Origin: Amesomyces nigricolor
Taxonomy: Eukaryota > Ascomycota > Sordariomycetes > Sordariales > Chaetomiaceae
Direction: 5' to 3'
Assembly: GCA_004802645.1 (NCBI GenBank)
Contig: SRKS01000002.1
Coordinates: 992,001 to 1,056,000, forward strand
DNA: 64,000 nucleotides
The notes under the pieces are model-generated. The model did not search any database and was not told the DNA's origin. It was given only the letters and a program-made list of their open reading frames with translations. How positions within the stretch are numbered: position 1 is the stretch's first letter; the number at the start of each line of letters is the position of its first letter. Positions 56,346-64,000 of the stretch are shown piece after piece. A program made the position numbers and the translations under genes.

Positions 56346-57035
56346 ATGGCATCCACACCGCCCCCAGCCGACGAGCCCATCAAGCGCAAGCGTGGCCGCC
56401 CTCCCCTCTCACCCTCGCAGCGCAAGGCCAAGCCCGTGCCCACAGGCCGCCCACGCGGTCGCCCCAAGGGCAGCGGCGTCACGAAGCCCACCACCACAGC
56501 CACCTCATCCTCCACCACCGCCAGGACCGCCAGAACCGCCGCAGCGACCGCTAACACCTCCACACCCATCAAGCGCGGCCGCGGCCGCCCCAGGAAAGAC
56601 GAAGCCCTCCTGCAAGCCGCCCTCGCCTCATCATCCACGCCCGCTTCCACCTCCAGGGCCGCCGCCGCGACCCCTGCGTCTTCTACTGCTACTGCTACTG
56701 GCGAGGTTAAGCGCGGTAGGGGCAGGCCGCGGAAGAGTGATGTTGGTGCGACGCCGGTGAAGCCTGCTGCCAGTGCCACGCCTGCCACGGGAGACGGAGG
56801 TGTGAAGAGGGGTCGGGGCAGGCCCAAGGGGTCGACGAATAAGACGAAGAGCGCGACTGCCACGCCGAGTGGGAAGACTGCGCTGAAGCCGACTGTTCCT
56901 GCGCGGGGTGGGCCGGGGAGGGGTAGGAGGAGTGTTGGGGTTGAGGTGGTGCAGGTGGAAGATTCGGATGAGGAGGGGGAAGAGGGGGAGGAGGGGGAGG
57001 GTGAGGAGGATGTGCTCGTGACGGGGGATTTGTAG
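56346..57035 (+). CDS. AT-hook (HMGA-like) DNA-binding protein
   Basis: Intronless, 229 residues. Five AT-hook cores are seen: KRKRGRPPL near residue 17, RPRGRPKG near 37, KRGRGRPRK near 77, KRGRGRPRK near 119 and KRGRGRPKG near 155. They are separated by Ala/Ser/Thr/Pro-rich linkers. The C-terminus has VEVVQVEDSDEEGEE, a hydrophobic tetrad followed by acidic residues that looks like a SUMO-interaction motif, and then an acidic tail. AT-hooks bind the minor groove of AT-rich DNA. Such a protein probably acts in chromatin, perhaps on the AT-rich accessory DNA typical of filamentous fungi. No catalytic domain is present. Only the hook repeats, not a specific ortholog, can be recognised. Confidence 0.85.
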   Translation: MASTPPPADEPIKRKRGRPPLSPSQRKAKPVPTGRPRGRPKGSGVTKPTTTATSSSTTARTARTAAATANTSTPIKRGRGRPRKDEALLQAALASSSTPASTSRAAAATPASSTATATGEVKRGRGRPRKSDVGATPVKPAASATPATGDGGVKRGRGRPKGSTNKTKSATATPSGKTALKPTVPARGGPGRGRRSVGVEVVQVEDSDEEGEEGEEGEGEEDVLVTGDL

Positions 57036-57765
57036 AGGGTTGGGGCACTCGAGGAGGATGGAAGTTGAGACGGGGTAGATATTGGCAGTCGGGGGGTTTT
57101 GCCTGCCTTATAGGGTTGCTTTCTGGGGGAGGGTTTTCTGGTGCTGGTGCAGGGGGATATGACACAACAGGGACTACAGGACTGGAGGTTTGCGGGTGAA
57201 CAGGTTTAGGGTTGCGATGGTTTGCTCTTGGGGACTCGTATGGATGGTGGTACTGGTCACTACACTACTAGGACGTCATAAGTCAATTCTAGCCTAATGA
57301 TACCGTCGCGCTGTGTTTTGTCTTTCTTTGTCTTGTGGCAGGGACCAAGTGCTAAACACTGGATGCTGATACCCGATAAGTGCATACTTGCAGCTCATCA
57401 TCGCACAATCGGGGCGTTGCTGGAGGTGCGTGTGCCAAGAAGTGTCGTCTGAAGCAAACGCCACTCCAGCTTTTTCACCGATGCCAAGAATTTGATGAGC
57501 CTCACCAACGACTCAACCAAGGAGCGACATTTCACAACAACTCGCTAATTCTTGCTGCCCGCACAGCGAGACTCTGTCATCTCACTCGAACGGTTGTGAC
57601 TGTCATGGCCCGCTGTGCACTGGCATATTCAGCTTGGGGGTCGCCTGCAACCGTGTGAACGATTCGCACCACTCACCACTCACATATGATTGTGGTATAT
57701 AACCGAAACAAACAAAAATCATCAGAGACTCATCGAGGGATATCAACCCAGAACCCAACATCAAA
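57036..57765. other. Intergenic, upstream of the DEAH helicase
   Basis: 730 bp with no supported gene. It includes the helicase promoter and the AT-hook gene's 3' flank. Confidence 0.45.
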
Positions 57766-60700
57766 ATGGCGAAAAAGGGCAAGAACACCAGCAGCGCCCC
57801 GGCGCCCACCCCAGCCCCGGTCGCCACCAAGTCCAACATCAAGAAGGACGCCAAGAAAGGCCCCTCTGAAGGCGACTTCATCGTCTTCACCAACTCGGAC
57901 AAAGATCCCAAGAACCGTCGCGGCGGCGGCGGCGCAGCCGGCCCCTCCTCTAACTCGAACCCCTCCACCGAACCCGACGGCCCTCCTCGCCCAACCGCCC
58001 GCCAGCTCATCGGCGGCGCCTCCTGGACCGGCAAACTCCCCGTCAACCTCCTCTCGGAACACTGCCAAAAACAAAAATGGGAGCGCCCCGACTACAACAC
58101 CATCAAAACCAAAGAAGGCTTCTCCGTCCTCGTCTCTCTATCCGCCAAAAACCCCAAAACCAACGAACTCACCAAGCTCCCCGCCTTCAAACTCCCCCCC
58201 ACCCACGTCCACCTCGCGTACAAACCCACCGCGCTCGAGGCGAAACACTTCGCCGCCACGTACGCCCTGTACCGCGTCTGCAGCATGAAGAACCTGCACC
58301 TGACCCTGCCGCCGGACTACAAGGCGCTGTGGAAGGACTTTGAGGCGCTCAAGAAGGTGGATGTGAAGGAGGGGAAGGGCTGGATGTACGAGGCGGATCC
58401 GTTCCAGGCGCAGCGGGAGAGGGAGGAGGCGAAGGCGGCGGCGGAGAAGAAGAGGGCCGCGGTGCAGGCGCAGAGGGAGAAGGCTGCTGCGGATGGGGGG
58501 AGGGGAGGGGAGCCGGGGGGGTTGGCTTTTAGGGCTGGGGGTGGGGGAGGTGGGGGAGGGGCGCATGGTTTGATGAGGGGGTGGGCGACGGTGCCGAAGA
58601 TTGAGATGGGGGGGAAGACGAGGTCGCAGTTGGAGGATTTGTTGAGGAGGGAGACGGTGTGGAATCCGCATGGTGTGGTCATGACGGGGCAGCAGAAGGG
58701 AGCGATCGTAAGGGAGTTTAAGGGGTTGGGGTTTAGGCAGAGTCACGTGGAGGAGGCGGTTGAGGAGTGCAAGGACCGCGAGGAGACGCTGGAGTGGCTG
58801 CTCGTGCACATCCCGGAGGACGATTTGCCCAGGTGGGCGCTGCCCGAGAAGTACAGCGCTGGTGTGACGGTTGCGGCGACTGATTTGCGGAGGGAGGGTG
58901 TCATCAAGCGTCTGTCGCAGTCTGGTTACTCGATCGACCTCTGCCGCAAGATACTGGACGCTAACGGGGGCGACGAAGGCAAGGCTGCTGAGGCACTGCA
59001 GAAGCTGCTTCTGTCCAGTGGCACTGGCGAGGATGCGCCTCAGGAGGAGGAGATTGACATTTGGAGGACTCCTGAGGAGTGCTGGGACGAGGAGATGGCG
59101 ACTTTGGAGGCGAGCTTCGGGGACAAATACACGCGTGTTTCCCCTGAGCTCTGCCAGATCCAGCTCGAGTCGGTCGTCAACGGGACAAACAAGAATGTCG
59201 AGACGTACCTGCAGTTCCGGATGTCGCCTCAGTACCCGACCCAGGTCATTTTGTCCATCATGGCGCCACTGCCGGCTTACATCAAGCTGAGCGTCATCAA
59301 GAAGGCCCTGGCGTATTCCAGCGAGTCACTGCAGGGCGAGGAGACGAAGATTTATTACCTTGTCAGCTGGGTCCAGGAGAACATCAACGACATCATCGAG
59401 CGGCCTGGTGCCCTTCGCGATGTTGCCGCTGTATCTTCGGCAGCTTCCGAGGAGCCGACGCGTGTTGTCAGGGGCTCACGGAGACGGCCGCGATTTCCCA
59501 GGCCAATTAACTGGACGCCGAACCCTCGGAGCAAGGAAGAGTTTTTGGCGCGAACGCAAGCCCCAGGCTACAAGAAGATGCTCTCCCAGCGGGAGCGGCT
59601 GCCGGCTTGGCAGGTCAGGGCCGAGGTCATCCGGACTGTCTCCGAGAACCAGGTCACCATCATCTCTGGTGAGACCGGTTCCGGTAAGTCGACGCAGTCC
59701 GTCCAATTCATCCTGGACGACCTCTACAATAGGGGGCTTGGGAACGGGGCGAACATTGTCGTTACACAGCCGCGCCGTATCTCGGCCCTTGGTCTCGCGG
59801 ACCGTGTTGCTGAGGAGCGGTGCACCCAGGTTGGGCACGAGGTCGGCTACTCTATTCGTGGTGAGAGCAGAACCAGCCCGAACACCAAGATCACCTTTGT
59901 GACGACTGGTGTGCTGCTCAGACGTCTTCAGACCTCCGGTGGGCGAGTGGAGGATGTGGTCGCCTCGCTTGCCGATGTCAGCCACATTGTGGTTGACGAA
60001 GTCCACGAGCGCAGTCTTGACACCGACTTTTTGCTGAGCATCATCCGCGATGTTCTCTACAAGCGGCGGGACCTGAAGCTCATTTTGATGAGCGCTACCC
60101 TTGATGCCGCCTCGTTCAGGGATTACTTCATGGCCGACAGGCAGAATGTGACTGTTGGCCTGGTGGAAATCGCTGGCCGCACGTACCCCGTCCAGGACTA
60201 CTACCTCGACGACGTTATCCGGATGACTGGCTTTAGCGGTGGGAGGGGGAATGACTACTACGATGATGGATTCAACACGCCAACGGGAGACCAACAGACC
60301 GATCCCATCAACAAGATCATCCAGAAGCTTGGCACTCGCATCAACTATGACCTGCTCGTTGAGACGGTCAGGGGCATCGACGAGGATCTGGCGTCGGCCC
60401 AGAAGGCGGGTGGCATTCTGATCTTCTTGCCCGGTGTTGCCGAGATCAACCGCGCATGCAATGCGTTGCGGGCAACTCCATCTCTGCACGTGCTGCCTCT
60501 CCACGCATCTCTGGAGACCAGGGAGCAGAAGAAGGTCTTTGCCCCTCCTCCGCCTGGAAAGAGAAAGGTCGTGGTTGCCACCAACGTCGCCGAAACGTCC
60601 ATCACCATCGATGACATCGTCGCCGTCATCGACAGCGGCCGAGTCAAGGAGACCTCCTTTGACCCCACTAACAACATGCGCAAGCTCGAGGAAACCTGGG

Positions 60701-62095
60701 CTTCCCTCGCCGCTTGCAAGCAACGCCGCGGTCGTGCCGGCCGTGTCCAAGCCGGCAAGTGCTACAAGCTCTATACGCGCAATCTCGAGTTCCAGATGGC
60801 TGAGCGTCCCGACCCCGAGATCCGTCGCGTGCCTCTCGAGCAGCTCTGCCTCGCGGTCCGCGCCATGGGCATCCGCGACATCAGCCTCTTCCTCTCGCGG
60901 GCGCCCACCCCGCCGGCCGCCACCGCCGTCGAGGGCGCCATCACCATGCTGCGGCGCATGGGCGCGCTGGACGGCGACGAGCTGACCGCCCTGGGCCAAC
61001 AGCTCGCCATGATCCCCGCCGACCTGCGGTGCGGCAAACTAATGGTCTACGGCGCCATCTTCGGGTGCCTCGACGACTGCGTCACCATCGCGGCCATCCT
61101 CAGCACCAAGAGCCCCTTCCTCTCCCCAGCCGACAAGCGCGAGGAAGCGAAGCAAGCCAAAATGCGCTTCGCCCGCGGCGACGGCGACCTCCTGACCGAC
61201 CTGCGCGCCTACCAGGAATGGGACGCCACCATGTCCGACCGCAACATCCCGCACCGCCGCGCGCGCCAGTGGTGCGACGAGAACTTCCTCTCCTTCCCCA
61301 CCCTTTCGGACATCGCGTCCACCCGCTCGCAGTACTACACGGCTCTCTCCGAGATGGGCATCATCCGCCCGTCCTCCCAACCAACCGCCAACACCAGCAC
61401 ATCTACCCCCCTTCTGCGCGCCCTCACAGCGTCGGCCTTTGCTCCGCAGATCTGCCGCATCCAGTTCCCTGACAAGAAGTTCGCGACATCGGTGTCGGGA
61501 GCGGTTGAGCTTGACCCAGAGGCTAAGACGATCCGGTATTTTGCGCAGGACCACGGTCGGGTGTTTATTCACCCCGGCAGCACCATGTTTGACAGCCAGG
61601 GGTTCTCGGGGAATGCGGCGTTTGTGTCGTATTTCAACCTGATGGCGACGAGCAAGGTGTTTGTGAGGGATTTGACGCGTGAGTTTTGCCTTCCTCTCTT
61701 TCCTACCCCCCTCACCTTTTGTTGGCAGCCACCATCCCTACCTTATCAACTTACCCTCCACCCAACCCCTTCCCCCTGCCCCCTAACCCTCCACCAAACC
61801 ATTCCCTCACAAAACCAAATATACTAACACCAAACCAGCATTCAACGCCTACACCCTCCTCCTCTTCGCCGGCTCCATAACCCTCGACACCCAAGGCCGG
61901 GGCCTGGTCGTCGATGGGTGGCTGCGGCTCCGCGGTTGGGCACGCATCGGCGTCTTAGTCTCCCGCCTGCGCGGGGTCATTGACAAGCTGATTGAGCGGC
62001 GGGTTGAGAACCCGAGTGACACTAATGTCGCGAGTGCGGCGGAGATTATTAGGGTTGTTACGCGGTTGATTGAATTGGATGGGATGGATGCTTAG
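57766..62095 (+). CDS. DEAH-box RNA helicase with UBA and RWD domains (YLR419W/ucp12/DHX29-DHX57 type)
   Basis: Predicted 1,389 residues from exons 57766-61678 and 61839-62095. The 160-nt intron has a perfect ACTAAC branch site. Order of parts: a Lys/Ala/Pro-rich N-terminus; a charged coiled coil (QREREEAKAAAEKKRAAVQA); a UBA-like segment near residues 325-350 (HVEEAVEECKDREETLEWLL); an RWD domain near 435-545 (DEEMATLEASFGDKYTRVSP); then the helicase. Walker A is GETGSGKST near 635-643, the DEVH box is at 744-747, SAT is in LMSATLDAASF, and motif VI is QRRGRAGR near 985. HA2 and OB-fold regions follow, ending LVSRLRGVIDKLIERRVENP. Relatives act in translation initiation on structured mRNAs or in ribosome-associated RNA remodelling. 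Retention of the intron would replace the last 84 residues and end at 61827. Confidence 0.93.
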
Positions 62096-63448
62096 GTGGA
62101 CTATGTGAGTAGGAGGAGGGAATGGGAGGGGTTGGGGTGGTTGAGAGGAAGGGAGGGGAGTGGTAGGTACGTGGGCAGAGATTAGACGGGAAAGATGGGA
62201 AGGTTCTGGGAACGGGAGGATGGTTGGAGATGGTGGCATGGCAAGTATGTTTCCAGGATGTTCGGGCTCGACATAGACTTAAAAGGGGACTGGGTGGCTT
62301 ACGTTTGCTTGTTTATGGTGGGCATAGACGAGAATGGGACACTCCGAAGCTGCTTTGATTTGGGATCTCGCGCATAGTAACCATGTCTTATGGGTACTTA
62401 GCATTATGCTGGTGCTTCAGGCTTCTTTCTAGCCTTCGGTGTTGTTGGCAAGACTACCGCCCAGGCGGTTGGTTCTTGACTTAACCACGTGGGTGACAGA
62501 ACACAAACTTTATGCAGCATTACTCGTACCTCCAGGTAGACTGGGAAAAGGATTACGCCTTTTGATGTCGGTATCCATGTACACAGTGGCACAGTCGTTA
62601 TCCAAACAATCTGTTTTGTGGGGTGCCGGCATACTGCAAATAATGCTAAGAACACTCAAGTGGGGTACATACAACACTCATGGAGCCTTTAGAAACACAA
62701 TACACTGCACACAACTCCCTTGTCGCATTCAATGCTGCCGTGGCTTCATTTGTCTGTCTGCAGAGAGCTAGTCGACTCCCAGCCCCTCCTCGCCATGCAT
62801 GCATCGCCAAAACCTACCCTTTGCCCTCTCAACGTCACCCACCACTTGGTGGCGACCAGTAGCCAAAGATCAGTATCCACGCGCTGTCAGGGTTACCGGC
62901 CATGCACTAGCAATGGCCGGTCCCGCGGCGGCCCATGCGCCGAGGCCGGGCCCTCTCCCAGCGACCCGTTGTTCACCTCTGGCGCGGCGCGGCTTCGTGC
63001 GCCCTCCTCTTCTTGTTCGTAGGGTAGGAGCTATCAAGCTACCATTCAGACCCTCTGTCTCCTTTCTGCTCTGCTCGTTCAGATGCGTCGCGTTCTTCAT
63101 CAGGCTGGAGCTATCAAGCTACCAAAGGACCTGGCTTCTCCCTCTGCGCTGCTATTCCGGGGATTGGCGATAAAAACAAAATTAAGGTAAAGTGTGATGT
63201 GGCGGTATGCTGGTGTCGTGATGTTGGATGAGATCGGGGAATAGGGATGGGTGGCGTAAAGCAGAGACATGTCTTGTCTGGGGAGTGTGGGTTGAGGACG
63301 CAGCGGTGCAGTGAAAGTGTTTGTTGCGCGGTGCAGGAAAGCAAAGTAGCCGGTGGCGACTCTAGGACGGTTGGGTATTGCGCCGGTCGAAAGACGGCGC
63401 ACTGGGCACCACCCCTAGCCCATTATCCTTTCTTAGCCCGAGACCTCT
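62096..63448. other. Convergent intergenic region (helicase and importin alpha 3' flanks)
   Basis: About 1.35 kb with no recognised gene. It contains the two 18-bp direct repeats listed below, inside the probable importin alpha 3' UTR. Confidence 0.45.
63027..63124. repeat. Two exact 18-bp direct repeats, 80 bp apart
   Basis: GGAGCTATCAAGCTACCA is found at 63027-63044 and again at 63107-63124. On the minus strand both copies lie 325-420 bp downstream of the importin alpha stop codon. Each copy contains two AGCT cores that could pair. Confidence 0.8.
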
Positions 63449-64000
63449 TTACATATCCATCGACTCGGCACCGTTAGCGCCAAAGTTGAAACCGCCCTGC
63501 TGAGCGCCGTTCGAAGAGCCAAAGCCGAATTGCTGGTTCTGACCCATGGCCTCGTCGGCAGCCTCCTCCTCATCCGAGAAGTACTTCTCAATGATGTTGA
63601 AGGCCTTCATGTAGATCTCCTCGTTGGCGTTGACCTGGCAGTCGTGAATCTTCTCCATGCCACCGCACTCCTCGATGAAGAGAGCATAGCGGTTGATAGA
63701 GTCGGTATCGCCGGCAGCCTGCTTGTCGAGATCGCCAACCTTGAGGATGTTCTCAAGGCCGTCGAGGGCAACCTGAATGATCTTGTTGTCGGGGCAGGCA
63801 AGAAGATCGCACAGCGGCTTGATGCAGCCCTGAGCAACCAGATAGCGGATCTGCTCAGGCTTCTGCAGACCGCCGGAAGTGGCGTTGCTAATAGCCCAGC
63901 ATGCCTCCTTGCGAGTCTTAAGGTCGCCGTTAGAGAGCAGATGAATCAAAGGAGGAATGATGTTGGCATCAATGACAGACTGGATCTGGGCAGAGTTGCC
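63449..64000 (-). CDS. Importin subunit alpha (karyopherin alpha/Kap60), C-terminal part, truncated by window edge
   Basis: 184 codons including the stop, running off the right edge with no intron visible. The sequence contains armadillo-repeat segments: PPLIHLLSNGDLKTRKEACW, AISNATSGG, YLVAQGCIKPLCDLLACPDN, and the terminal ARM pattern QVALDGLENILKVGD. The acidic SDEEEAADEAMG region follows, then a Gly/Asn/Phe-rich tail (QQFGFGSSNG) ending ESMDM. This is the standard fungal importin alpha C-terminus, which includes the site that binds the exporter CAS/Cse1. The protein carries classical nuclear localisation signal cargoes with importin beta. The N-terminal IBB domain lies beyond the window. 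Confidence 0.95.
   Translation of the reverse strand, partial: GNSAQIQSVIDANIIPPLIHLLSNGDLKTRKEACWAISNATSGGLQKPEQIRYLVAQGCIKPLCDLLACPDNKIIQVALDGLENILKVGDLDKQAAGDTDSINRYALFIEECGGMEKIHDCQVNANEEIYMKAFNIIEKYFSDEEEAADEAMGQNQQFGFGSSNGAQQGGFNFGANGAESMDM

Noticed and set aside
59476..60999. A 507-codon minus-strand frame opposite the DEAH helicase
   Set aside because: It is the antisense shadow of conserved helicase motifs and contains no recognisable domain.
61679..61827. Continuation of the helicase frame past 61678
   Set aside because: It gives a Pro/Thr/Leu-rich tail unlike the family. Splicing at GTGAGT to the AG at 61838, with a perfect ACTAAC branch site, restores the conserved TPFNAYTLLLFAG segment.
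1..64000. CRISPR array, bacterial operon signals or integrated phage
   Set aside because: The window is clearly eukaryotic, with spliceosomal introns throughout. No regularly spaced identical repeats of the CRISPR type are seen.

Overview
The window is a piece of a filamentous ascomycete nuclear genome, most likely a sordariomycete. Nearly every gene is interrupted by short GT-AG introns (about 47-160 nt) with fungal-type branch sites. The gene set is fungal: a Cat8/FacB-type acetate regulator, Pmp3, Ice2, Gpi11, Nup85, a fungal secreted cysteine-rich protein and a small RfeG-like fungal protein. Species cannot be read from the sequence alone.

Layout. 0.6-3.5 kb: facB-like zinc-cluster regulator (-), followed by a 3.2-kb non-coding upstream region. 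6.7-8.4 kb: SET-domain methyltransferase (-), divergent from an Ygr210-type GTPase (+, 8.9-10.4 kb) that contains a 10-nt micro-exon. 11.4-15.3 kb: Pmp3 (-), ribosomal protein eL22 (+), a mitochondrial carrier (-). 15.8-23.1 kb: Nup85 (-), a DUF952 protein (+), Gpi11 (-), translin (-). 23.7-39.3 kb: one enormous five-exon gene (-) for a predicted 5,127-residue protein rich in Glu/Ala/Pro/Lys, a quarter of the window. 42.2-50.6 kb: ESCRT-III Snf7 (-), telomere protein Ten1 (+), the RfeG-like gene (-), a gene-sparse stretch with a possible Pol III-type element at 47.7 kb, then Ice2 (+). 50.6-57.0 kb: an accessory-looking interval with two retrotransposon Gag-like reading frames, a secreted WD-like-family protein and an AT-hook protein. 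57.8-62.1 kb: a DHX29/YLR419W-type DEAH helicase (+). 63.4-64.0 kb: the C-terminal part of importin alpha (-), cut by the window edge.

Most genes are ordinary housekeeping functions (nuclear pore and import, GPI anchors, ER shape, ESCRT, translation, telomere capping) and do not form one pathway. The unusual content is the giant repetitive protein, the Gag-like interval, the micro-exon and the candidate Pol III element. All gene models were made by eye from reading frames, splice consensus and family knowledge. No alignment or database search was run.
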